The translations under genes and the position numbers were made by a program. The notes beneath the pieces were generated by a model that was given only the letters and a program-made list of their open reading frames with translations, was not told the DNA's origin and did not search any database. Below, piece by piece: positions 37,051-44,666 of a stretch of 64,000 nt of DNA. Origin of the DNA: Lentisphaeraceae bacterium (GTDB lineage Bacteria; Verrucomicrobiota; Kiritimatiellia; RFP12; UBA1067); contig SFPL01000092.1 in the NCBI GenBank assembly GCA_004551905.1, forward strand, positions 1 through 64,000, given 5' to 3'. Every line of letters starts with the position of its first letter. Position 1 is the stretch's first letter.

Positions 37051-37587
37051 ATGAACTTCCGCAACATGATTCTGGCGCTCTCGGCCATGACTGCTTCCGT
37101 CGGCATTGCCGCCGGCTTCGAGGCCGGCAAGGGTGTTGCCAACGACCTCGCCACCGGCGCTAACCAGCGCGACGTCACTTTCGTCGAGCGCGGCGGCAAC
37201 AACTCCTACGGCTGGCAGTCCTACGACATCGTGCTCGGGGTGACGGTGCTGCCGTGGTCGATTCCCAACGAAGAAAGCAGCGTCTACGGACTGAGGCTCA
37301 ACCTCGGCTGGGGCGCGTATGTTGACACCTACGGCCTCGATGCGGGACTCTTCTCGAACTGCTCGCGCGATTTCGGCGGCATCGCGGCGAACTTCTGCGG
37401 CAACCTCGTCGGCGGAACCATGGGCGGCATCCAGGTCGGTGCGGTCAATGTGGTCCACGGACCGGCCTACGGCCTGCAGATAGCGTTCGTCAATTTCGCG
37501 GAGGACCTGCACGGCGTGCAGATCGGCGCACTCAACTTCAACAACTCGGGGCTCAGGTGCTTCCCGATCATCAACATAGGATTCTAA
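37051..37587 (+). CDS. exported surface-repeat protein, paralogue of 11843
   Basis: The 178-residue protein has a signal-peptide-like N-terminus (LALSAMTASVGIAAG). Its middle shows the same glycine/aromatic repeat (GGIQVGAVNVVHG, GLQIAFVNFAE, GVQIGALNFNN) as the protein at 11843-12424, and both end FPIINIGF. The C-terminal Phe and alternating pattern suggest an outer-membrane beta-structure. It sits between the YcfL-like and LpoB-like genes of one operon, which places it in the same envelope system. Confidence 0.75.
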   Translation: MNFRNMILALSAMTASVGIAAGFEAGKGVANDLATGANQRDVTFVERGGNNSYGWQSYDIVLGVTVLPWSIPNEESSVYGLRLNLGWGAYVDTYGLDAGLFSNCSRDFGGIAANFCGNLVGGTMGGIQVGAVNVVHGPAYGLQIAFVNFAEDLHGVQIGALNFNNSGLRCFPIINIGF

Positions 37588-37603
37588 GAAAGGACAAGGG
37601 AAA

Positions 37604-38167
37604 ATGAACAAGCTCGTATATGGATTTGCTGTCGCCGCCGCGCTCGCCGCTGCCGGCTGCGCAACTGAGCAGACCCGCCGCATCGCCCGCGGCGAGGATA
37701 CCGAGGTGACCTCCGGCTTCGCTGAGGCCGACCTCAACATCGTGGTCAGCGAGGCCGTGCAGGGCATCAACAAGGCATCGGCCAGGTATGCCAAGGACGA
37801 TGCGCGCCGCGTCGTCAACGTAAAGCCGTTCACCGTCGACACCACCGCCCGCGGCGCGCAGGCGAGCTATCTCGCCGATTCGCTCAAGACCATGTTCGAG
37901 GAGGCACTGATGGGCTGGGACGGCGAGGGCGGCAAATTCGTAGTCTACAACGAGAACTTCGCCGCGCAGACCGGCCGGGCGACGGTGCAGCCGGAATTCA
38001 TCCTCACCGGCAAGCTGAGCGAGCAGAACGTCCGCCGCGACAACGGCAACTTCTACAAGGAGAACTCGCTGATGCTCAGGCTCACTGACGTCGCCACCGG
38101 TCTTGACTTCTGGCAGAAGCGCGTGCCGCTCCAGAAGGCGGTCGACAAGAAGAACGTGATGAACTGA
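37604..38167 (+). CDS. lpoB: LpoB-like penicillin-binding-protein activator lipoprotein
   Basis: The 187-residue protein has a lipobox LAAAGC (Cys19). The mature part matches LpoB: FAEADLNIVVSEAVQGI, a DDARRVVNVKPF strand, the helix with LADSLKTMFEEALM, then PEFILTGKLSEQNVRRDNG and LTDVATGLDFWQKR. LpoB reaches from the outer membrane to PBP1B and stimulates its glycan synthesis. Whether this homologue does so is inferred. AAAGGACAAGGG precedes the start. Confidence 0.82.
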   Translation: MNKLVYGFAVAAALAAAGCATEQTRRIARGEDTEVTSGFAEADLNIVVSEAVQGINKASARYAKDDARRVVNVKPFTVDTTARGAQASYLADSLKTMFEEALMGWDGEGGKFVVYNENFAAQTGRATVQPEFILTGKLSEQNVRRDNGNFYKENSLMLRLTDVATGLDFWQKRVPLQKAVDKKNVMN

Positions 38168-38202
38168 AATAGCGGCAAATTCCGCAGGAAAGGAGACCAG
38201 CA

Positions 38203-39279
38203 ATGAAGGCTATGCGGAAAATGACGACGCTCGCGCTTGCATGCGCGGCAGCTGTCTGTTCGTTCGGCGCCGAAGGTCTGACCGAGGCGCAGGAGGCCGT
38301 CGCAAAAGCTGGCCCCAAGAAGCTCCGGCTCATGGTCGCGGGTTTTGGCACGATCGAGTCCATGGTCCAGGTGGACAAGTGGCTTGGCGAGCAGATGCCG
38401 GAGCAGAACAACAGCGCGACTCCGCCGACGCTGAGCCAGGCCGACAAGATCAAGGACCCGGCCCTCGACCGCGAAGTCGTGCGGTTCAACTGGCATTCGC
38501 GCAAGATGGAGTACATCCGCGAGACGGACATGGTGCAGCAGGAGAACCTCCGCAACAAGCGGCTTCTCAACGAACTGCGCATGAAGGTCCTGACCGACGC
38601 GTCGCAGCGCTACGTTCCGCTGGCCAAGGACTATCTCCAGGCTGCGCTTTCCGAGAAAGGCTCGCTCATACAGGTCATCGACCGCTCCAATGCCGACATG
38701 AACATGGTTGAGCAGGGGCTGAACGGAGACAACTCGTCGGCTCTTGCCGGTGCGACCTGCATACTCACCGCCGCGATGGGCGACCGCGAGGAGGAGTCTC
38801 GCACGATAACCGTCAATGGAAAGGGAACGAAGGTCAAGACGACCACGTACACCCAGCCGTACGTCGGCAAGGTGCGCGACCTTCAGGGGAATGTGCTTTT
38901 CGCGTTCAAGGGCACGAGCGAATGGAGCACGAAGGTGAACAACATCGTCAAGAGTGAGCTGTCCGACCCGTCGCGCAAGCTGATCGAGAGCGCGTGCGAG
39001 CAGATTGCCGACAAGGTGCTGGGCTTCTTCACGTGCAAGCTGTCGTTCAAGATCAAGACCCCGAAGGGAATTGACGCCGACGACGCGACCGTCAAGATAG
39101 ACGGCAAGACGGTCGACAGCGACGACTCTGTGCGCGTCCTGAAGATCGAACACGCGCTTGTCGCGACACTTGACGGCTGCAAGCCTGTGCGCAAGGTCAT
39201 AGAAATGGACGAAGCCGACGGCGACAAGACGATCAAGATCGTCTTCAAGAAGCCTGCCGCAGACGGGGAGGACGACTGA
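38203..39279 (+). CDS. exported CsgG-fold protein with C-terminal PEGA-like domain
   Basis: The 358-residue protein has a signal peptide (VCSFGAEG region). A CsgG/LpoB-type alpha-beta domain covers about 38-235: LRLMVAGFGTI, the helix with LAKDYLQAALSEKGSLIQVIDRSNAD, GATCILTAAMGD and YVGKVRDLQGNVLFAFKGTSEWS. The C-terminal 90 residues resemble a PEGA-like fold (ATVKIDGKTVDSDDSVRVLK, LVATLDGCKPVRK). It has no lipobox. It overlaps the next gene by one base and belongs to the LpoB operon. Confidence 0.7.
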   Translation: MKAMRKMTTLALACAAAVCSFGAEGLTEAQEAVAKAGPKKLRLMVAGFGTIESMVQVDKWLGEQMPEQNNSATPPTLSQADKIKDPALDREVVRFNWHSRKMEYIRETDMVQQENLRNKRLLNELRMKVLTDASQRYVPLAKDYLQAALSEKGSLIQVIDRSNADMNMVEQGLNGDNSSALAGATCILTAAMGDREEESRTITVNGKGTKVKTTTYTQPYVGKVRDLQGNVLFAFKGTSEWSTKVNNIVKSELSDPSRKLIESACEQIADKVLGFFTCKLSFKIKTPKGIDADDATVKIDGKTVDSDDSVRVLKIEHALVATLDGCKPVRKVIEMDEADGDKTIKIVFKKPAADGEDD

Positions 39280-40742
39280 TGAAGCGCCTTCTCGTCTCCG
39301 CGGTCGCCGCGGCGTTCGCCGTTTCCCTCTCGGCGGCTCCTAAGACGCCGAAGTGGCTTGTCCTAGACAAGATGACGTATCAGTCCGGCGTCGACCGCGT
39401 GGCCTTCGAGGGCATAGACAAGCTGCTTCTCACCAGGCTAGTGCAGGCCAAGAAGTACAAGTGCCTCGACCGCGACATGTACGACACGGCCGCGAGGGAG
39501 GAGGGCTTCGGCGGCAAGGCCGACCTCATCCCGGCCGGCTACGCCATGAGCGGCGAAATCGTTCAGCTCCTCAAGAGCGGCAAGTCGCGCTCGATCGCCG
39601 GAACGGCCAAGTCGGAGTACATCGCAACGGTGTCGATCCGCGCGAACGACCTCAGGACGCAGCAGGCATACGAGGCGGAGACGCTGCGCGTCGCCGCCTA
39701 CTGCCAGACGCCGAAGGACATGCTCGTCCACGTCGTCAAGCGAACGGCCCTCGCGATCCTCATGCGCGACTACCCAATGTATGTCATGGACGTTGACGAG
39801 GACGACGGCGAGCTGACCCTCAGCTACGGAGCCGACTTCCTTGAGCCCGGCGAGCAGTACGAGGTGCGCCGCCGCAAGGCGATCGTCGACGACGACACTG
39901 GCGAGGAGGTCTACAAGGAGAAGACCGTCGGCGTGTGCGAGGTGACCGACGTCGGCAAGAATACTTCTGCTGCGAAACTCATTTCCGGCAAGGCGAAGCT
40001 GAAGGACGTGCTGCGCTTCTACGAGAGTGACGAAGGCGCGGCGCCGCCAGTCCCCGCGGCGTCTGTGCAGGAAGTGTCGGCGAGGCCATTTCCCCCGGCC
40101 AAGAAGCCGCGCATCGCCGTCGCGCCGTTCATCACCAAGTCGAAGACCGTCACGGTCTGGGGCAACTCCCTTGAGGCCCGCAGCTGGCTTGACACGCTGA
40201 TAGACCACCTGAGCATCCAGCTCACGAACACTGGGAGTTTTAGAACGCTCGACCGCTCGTTCGGCCCAGAAATCGACCGTGAGCTTGACCGCATCGTGAA
40301 CGACCCCAACGCAAACCCCAACGATGTCTGCCGGCTCTCGAAGAAGCTGGCGACCGACTATCTCGTCGTCGCCGAGGTGATGTTTTCCGACGTCGCCTCG
40401 CCCGGCAAGGACTATGTTACGGGACTTCCACTGCCGCCGCCGTCGGCGCAGTTCGCCGAGGTGCGGTTCCGTTGCGTGCATGCGCCGACCACCGAGATCG
40501 TGATCTCCGACATCGTCCGCGTCGATTCGCAAAATTTTTATGGCACCCCGGAGGTGTTCATGTCCGGGTCGTCGGAGTGGTCTGCCGCGAATGTCGCGGC
40601 AATTATCCAGTCGCGGCTCGACCCCACAGGTTTTGCCCGTCGCCAGGCCGAGCTGAAGGCAGCCGCCGAGGCTGCTGCCGCCGCGGCCGCGCAGCAGCCG
40701 GCTCCCGCGCCGAAGCCGCAGGGCGTCAAGCTGGGGTTCTGA
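39279..40742 (+). CDS. exported protein with two CsgG-fold domains
   Basis: The 487-residue protein has a signal peptide (SLS-AAP). Two CsgG-like alpha-beta domains can be seen, about 22-230 (KWLVLDKMTY to MYVMDVDEDD) and about 280-465 (RIAVAPFITKS, LIDHLSIQLTNTGSFRTLDRS, LATDYLVVAEVMFSD, IVISDIVRVDSQNFYG). In CsgG the corresponding strands read value, helix with rapid loss and 'erxxl'. An Ala-rich segment and the C-terminal GVKLGF, ending in Phe, follow. The pairing of two such domains in one chain is unusual; the C-terminal aromatic residue hints at outer-membrane contact. Confidence 0.7.
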   Translation: MKRLLVSAVAAAFAVSLSAAPKTPKWLVLDKMTYQSGVDRVAFEGIDKLLLTRLVQAKKYKCLDRDMYDTAAREEGFGGKADLIPAGYAMSGEIVQLLKSGKSRSIAGTAKSEYIATVSIRANDLRTQQAYEAETLRVAAYCQTPKDMLVHVVKRTALAILMRDYPMYVMDVDEDDGELTLSYGADFLEPGEQYEVRRRKAIVDDDTGEEVYKEKTVGVCEVTDVGKNTSAAKLISGKAKLKDVLRFYESDEGAAPPVPAASVQEVSARPFPPAKKPRIAVAPFITKSKTVTVWGNSLEARSWLDTLIDHLSIQLTNTGSFRTLDRSFGPEIDRELDRIVNDPNANPNDVCRLSKKLATDYLVVAEVMFSDVASPGKDYVTGLPLPPPSAQFAEVRFRCVHAPTTEIVISDIVRVDSQNFYGTPEVFMSGSSEWSAANVAAIIQSRLDPTGFARRQAELKAAAEAAAAAAAQQPAPAPKPQGVKLGF

Positions 40743-40743
40743 G

Positions 40744-42210
40744 ATGAGATCCGCCGCCTGCTCGGTTCGCGTGTCTGTCTTCGCTGCGATTGCCGCGGCG
40801 TCGCTTTCGCTTGTCGGCTGTCGCACGGTGGACGACGTCATCGTCGACTACCGCGCGAACATCTCCGCCGGACGCTACGCCGAAGCCGCCAGAGAGCCGG
40901 CCGAACTTGCCGCGGAGGGAGGCGGCGACGCGCTCATGTGGCGGCTCATGTCCGCCTCGGCCTACGACCTCGCGGGCGACACCGACGCCGCGATCGCGGC
41001 GTACGATCTCGCCGAGGACCGGATGATCGAGAACGACCACACCTCGGTCTTCTCGCAGACCGCCGACGCCGCCTACGCAATGATGCTCAACGACAAGTTC
41101 TTTCCCTACGACGGCGGCGGGCAAGACCGCATCTTCACCTGTCTTTACAAGGCGGTCGGCTACGGCTCCAGGAACGACTTCGCCGCCGCCCGCACGGAAC
41201 TCAACCGCGCGGCGCAGCACCAGGAGAACTGGCTCTGGGAGCGTCGCAAGGACCTCGCCGCCGCCGAGAAGCGGCTCGATCAGGAGTCCGCCCAGTACGC
41301 CCGTGACAAGGGGGAAGGGCAAAACGTGGACGTCGGACAGGGCCCTGTGGCGGTGCAGAATGCGATGAAGGACGGCTCCTTCCGCACAACCGTCAAGGAG
41401 GCATTCGGATTCGACATCTTCACCTCCGGCGTGCTCGACCAGTTGAAGCCTGCAGACTACCAGAATCCGTATGTCGCCCACGTATGCGGAGTCTTCCGCT
41501 GGCTGAGCGGCGACGACGGCCGAGGATTCCTCAAGGACGCCGCCGCGCTTCGTCCCGCCAACGGCTTTGCCCGCGGCGACCTCGACGCATGCGACGCCGG
41601 GGTGAAGCCACAGGACTGGGTGTGGGTCTATGTCGAAGACGGACTCTGCCCAGAGCGAGAGCAGTGGCGCATCGACCTGCCGCTACTGCTTATTCCCTAC
41701 GCCGGCAGATACGTGAAATACGCCGGCCTCTGCCTTCCGAGGCTCCTTGAGCGTCCGTACGCGGCGGCGTCATGGTCGATAGGCGGCGTGCCGATGGAGG
41801 TGATCGCCGATGTCGACGCGCTTGCCAAGATCGAGTACGACGTCTACATGCGCGGGGCGATTGCGCGTGAGATCACACGCACGGTCATCGACGTCGGCCT
41901 CCAGGTCGCCCTCGGTGTCACCGCCGAGCATACCAGCGACAGCACCACTCGTATCGCGCTAATGGCCTCGCAGTATTCCGTCGCCGCCTACAGCGCTCTC
42001 CGCCGCGGTGCCGACATCCGCTGCTGGACGTCCCTGCCGAAGAGCGTCTACCTCCTGCGTATGCAGCGTCCTGCCGACGGCATCCTCAGCGTCAACGCCG
42101 ACGGAGTGGACGTCGTCCACACCGAGCTGCCGCCCGGCAACTCGATGGTATTCGTCCGCAAGCCGTCCGCCGCTGCGGTTCCGTCGGTCAAGGTCATAAC
42201 CTGGCCGTAG
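40744..42210 (+). CDS. COG3014-like lipoprotein
   Basis: The 488-residue protein has a lipobox LSLVGC (Cys26) and a helical TPR-like N-terminal half (AGRYAEAAREPAELA, YDLAGDTDAAIAAYDLAED), then DWVWVYVEDGLCPEREQWRIDLPLLL, which resembles the conserved block of COG3014 proteins. COG3014 genes are often next to lpoB and ycfL homologues in gammaproteobacteria; this recollection supports but does not prove the call. It ends the six-gene operon. Confidence 0.68.
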   Translation: MRSAACSVRVSVFAAIAAASLSLVGCRTVDDVIVDYRANISAGRYAEAAREPAELAAEGGGDALMWRLMSASAYDLAGDTDAAIAAYDLAEDRMIENDHTSVFSQTADAAYAMMLNDKFFPYDGGGQDRIFTCLYKAVGYGSRNDFAAARTELNRAAQHQENWLWERRKDLAAAEKRLDQESAQYARDKGEGQNVDVGQGPVAVQNAMKDGSFRTTVKEAFGFDIFTSGVLDQLKPADYQNPYVAHVCGVFRWLSGDDGRGFLKDAAALRPANGFARGDLDACDAGVKPQDWVWVYVEDGLCPEREQWRIDLPLLLIPYAGRYVKYAGLCLPRLLERPYAAASWSIGGVPMEVIADVDALAKIEYDVYMRGAIAREITRTVIDVGLQVALGVTAEHTSDSTTRIALMASQYSVAAYSALRRGADIRCWTSLPKSVYLLRMQRPADGILSVNADGVDVVHTELPPGNSMVFVRKPSAAAVPSVKVITWP

Positions 42211-42263
42211 CCTTGACGCACAGTCCAAGGTAACCTCTAGCCGTAAATCACGAACCTTGCCGG

Positions 42264-42292
42264 TTGATTTGCGGCGGCAAATAGTGTATAAT
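42264..42292 (+). promoter_or_regulatory. promoter of guaB
   Basis: TTGATT (42264-42269) and TATAAT (42287-42292) are 17 bp apart. The start site near 42299 gives a leader of about 33 nt containing a hairpin and GGAGGAG. Confidence 0.8.
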
Positions 42293-42305
42293 CCACTTCT
42301 AAAAA

Positions 42306-42320
42306 GGGCGCGGAGCGCCC
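42306..42320 (+). promoter_or_regulatory. GC hairpin beside the guaB ribosome site
   Basis: GGGCGC (42306-42311) pairs perfectly with GCGCCC (42315-42320) around GGA, directly followed by the Shine-Dalgarno GGAGGAG (42321-). It would form at or near the 5' end of the mRNA. Confidence 0.6.
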
Positions 42321-42331
42321 GGAGGAGTGGT

Positions 42332-43828
42332 ATGAACAGACATATGGACGCTTTCATGAAGACGTTTCCCCACGAGGGGCTGACGTACGACGATGTTACG
42401 CTCGTCACGCAGTATGCGGATTTCCTGCCTGACGAGACCTCGCTCGAGACCAAGTTGACCTCGCGCACGAAGATGAAGACGCCATTCATCTCCGCCGCGA
42501 TGGACACCGTCACCGAGGCGCCGATGGCGATCGCGATGGCGCTGTCCGGCGGCATCGGCTGCATCCACAAGAACCTGGAGGAGGACGACCAGGCGGCGCA
42601 GGTGGCTAAGGTGAAGAACCACCTCAACGGGCTCATCGCCAAGCCGATCTGCTTCCACGCCGACGACGACATCTCCTTCCTGCGCGCGGAGAAGCGCCGC
42701 ATGGGGCTGAAGTTCAACGGCTTCCCGGTGCTGGACTCGGACGACAAGCTCGTCGGCATGATCACCTCGTCCGACATGCGCTTCGCGCCGATGAACGCGA
42801 TGACGCTCAAGGACGTGATGCAGCCCTGCCCGATCACCGGCACCCGTTCCACCACGCTGAAGAAGGCGTATGAGCTCATGCGCAAGGCGAAGATCGGCAA
42901 GCTGCCGCTCGTCGACCGCAACGGCCGCGTCATCGGCCTATACAGCTTCACCGACGTCGCGCGCATCATCGAGAACTCCAACGCCGGCTACAACTGCGAC
43001 GAGCGCTTCCGCCTGCGCGTCGCGGCGTCCGTCTCCGGCGGCCGCGGCGACCTGAGGCGGATGGAGAAGCTTGCCGCCGCCGGCGTCGACTGCGTCGTCG
43101 TCGACTCCGCCCACGGCCACTCCAAGGGCATCATGGAGATGACGAAGTACATCGCAAAGACCTATCCGCAGATCGATGTCATCGCCGGCAACATCGCGAC
43201 CAGCGAGGCCGCCGCGGCGCTCGCGAAGTGCGGCGCCCATGCGGTCAAGGTGGGCATCGGCCCCGGCTCGATCTGCACTACCCGCGTCGTCTGCGGCGTC
43301 GGCATCCCCCAGCTCACGGCGGTCTACAACGCGGCTAAGGCACTGCGCGGGACCGGCGTCGCCGTCATCGCCGACGGCGGCATCAAGCTCTCCGGCGACG
43401 TCCCCAAGGCGATCGCCGCCGGCGCCGACACGGTGATGCTCGGCTCGGTGCTCGCTGGGACCGAGGAAAGCCCGGGCGAGAAGATCTACGCGAACGGCCG
43501 CCAGTACGTCGTCTACCGCGGCATGGGCTCGATGGCCGCACTCAAGAACGGCAAGGGCTCGCGGGCGCGCTACTTCCAGGACTCGGAGGCGGAGGAGGAC
43601 CTGGTGCCGCAGGGCATCGAGGGAATGGTGCCATACTCCGGCAAGGTGAAGTCGATCATGACCCAGTTCTGCGGCGGCCTCAGGGCATCGCTCGGCTACT
43701 GCGGAGCGAGGACGATCGCCGAGCTGAAGGAGAAGGGCATGTTCTACCGCGTCACCGCCGCTGGGCAGCGCGAGGCGCGTCCGCACGACATCACCATCAC
43801 CAAGGAAGCCCCGAACTACCGTGCGTGA
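42332..43828 (+). CDS. guaB: inosine-5'-monophosphate dehydrogenase
   Basis: The 498-residue protein starts at ATG 42332. The N-terminal LTYDDVTLV and [18 protein letters not shown] are followed by two CBS domains (about 95-215). The catalytic loop [21 protein letters not shown] lies at about 308-328, with the Cys nucleophile, and the flap has [10 protein letters not shown]. It oxidises IMP to XMP with NAD, the committed step to GMP, and so pairs with purB and prs in nucleotide synthesis. Confidence 0.95.
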   Translation: MNRHMDAFMKTFPHEGLTYDDVTLVTQYADFLPDETSLETKLTSRTKMKTPFISAAMDTVTEAPMAIAMALSGGIGCIHKNLEEDDQAAQVAKVKNHLNGLIAKPICFHADDDISFLRAEKRRMGLKFNGFPVLDSDDKLVGMITSSDMRFAPMNAMTLKDVMQPCPITGTRSTTLKKAYELMRKAKIGKLPLVDRNGRVIGLYSFTDVARIIENSNAGYNCDERFRLRVAASVSGGRGDLRRMEKLAAAGVDCVVVDSAHGHSKGIMEMTKYIAKTYPQIDVIAGNIATSEAAAALAKCGAHAVKVGIGPGSICTTRVVCGVGIPQLTAVYNAAKALRGTGVAVIADGGIKLSGDVPKAIAAGADTVMLGSVLAGTEESPGEKIYANGRQYVVYRGMGSMAALKNGKGSRARYFQDSEAEEDLVPQGIEGMVPYSGKVKSIMTQFCGGLRASLGYCGARTIAELKEKGMFYRVTAAGQREARPHDITITKEAPNYRA

Positions 43829-43840
43829 GTGGGTTTGAAA

Positions 43841-43880
43841 GGCTGAAAGGTTGAAGAGTTGAAAGGTTGAAGAGTTTGAG
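43841..43880 (+). repeat. octamer tandem repeat RGTTGAAR, second locus
   Basis: GGCTGAAA, GGTTGAAG, AGTTGAAA, GGTTGAAG and AGTTTGAG follow each other without gaps at 43841-43880. The array lies in the 67-bp gap between guaB and lepB and matches the array at 1935-1960. Confidence 0.7.
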
Positions 43881-43895
43881 ATTGGCAAGTGTAAG

Positions 43896-44642
43896 GTGAA
43901 GAAGACGTTTCAAGACTACGGGAAGGAATGGCTCGACACATTCGTCGTCGCTATCTCCGTGGCGATGGCATTCCGCGCCTACTTCTACGAGCCGTTCAAG
44001 ATTCCGACCGGCTCGATGCAGGAGACGCTCTGGGGCCACCACACCCAGGCCGGTGCGGAGAAGGGGGCATGGGACATGTTTCCCCTCTCGGTGCTCAAGT
44101 GGGCCGTGACCGGCGAGCGGGTGGTGGACTGGAAGTCCCCGGCCACCGGTACCGTCCGCTGCCAGCCGCGAGGCGACGGCTTCGCCACCGTCAAGGTCGG
44201 CACTTGCGACCAGAGCTGGTCGCTGCCGACCGACGCCTGCCGCGAGCTGAACGGCAAGTTCGTGACCAAAGGCGAAACGCTCTGGAAGGGGTCGATCACC
44301 ACCGGTGACTTCATCTTCGTCAACCGCTGGAAGTGGAACTTCTTCCAGCCGAAGGACGGAGACGTGATGATCTTCTCCACTACTGGCATCAAGCAGCTTC
44401 CGCAGGGCACCCACTACATCAAGCGCATGAAGGCGCGGCCGGGCGAGACCTACGTCCTTGAGCATCCAGTGGAGGGACGGCCCGACGCGGTGACGATGGG
44501 GCCCGACGAGTACTTCGCCTGCGGCGACAACTTCAACAACTCCTTCGACAGCCGCTACTGGGGCACGGTGCCACGCGCGAATCTGCGCGGCGAAGGGGCG
44601 TTCGTATTCTGGCCGCTCACCGGCTGGAGGATCATCCGGTAG
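43896..44642 (+). CDS. lepB: signal peptidase I
   Basis: The 248-residue protein has an N-terminal transmembrane segment (VVAISVAMAFRAYFY), the catalytic Ser in PFKIPTGSMQETL (about 40) and the general-base Lys in GTHYIKRMKARPGE (about 176). The box E GDNFNNSFDSRYWG is complete. A 100-residue insert between boxes B and D holds a beta domain, longer than in E. coli. It cleaves Sec/Tat signal peptides, of which there are many in this window. The start is GTG with a weak ribosome site; it may be co-transcribed with guaB. Confidence 0.9.
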   Translation: MKKTFQDYGKEWLDTFVVAISVAMAFRAYFYEPFKIPTGSMQETLWGHHTQAGAEKGAWDMFPLSVLKWAVTGERVVDWKSPATGTVRCQPRGDGFATVKVGTCDQSWSLPTDACRELNGKFVTKGETLWKGSITTGDFIFVNRWKWNFFQPKDGDVMIFSTTGIKQLPQGTHYIKRMKARPGETYVLEHPVEGRPDAVTMGPDEYFACGDNFNNSFDSRYWGTVPRANLRGEGAFVFWPLTGWRIIR

Positions 44643-44666
44643 CGGACATGCGGAGGTAAGAGAGAC

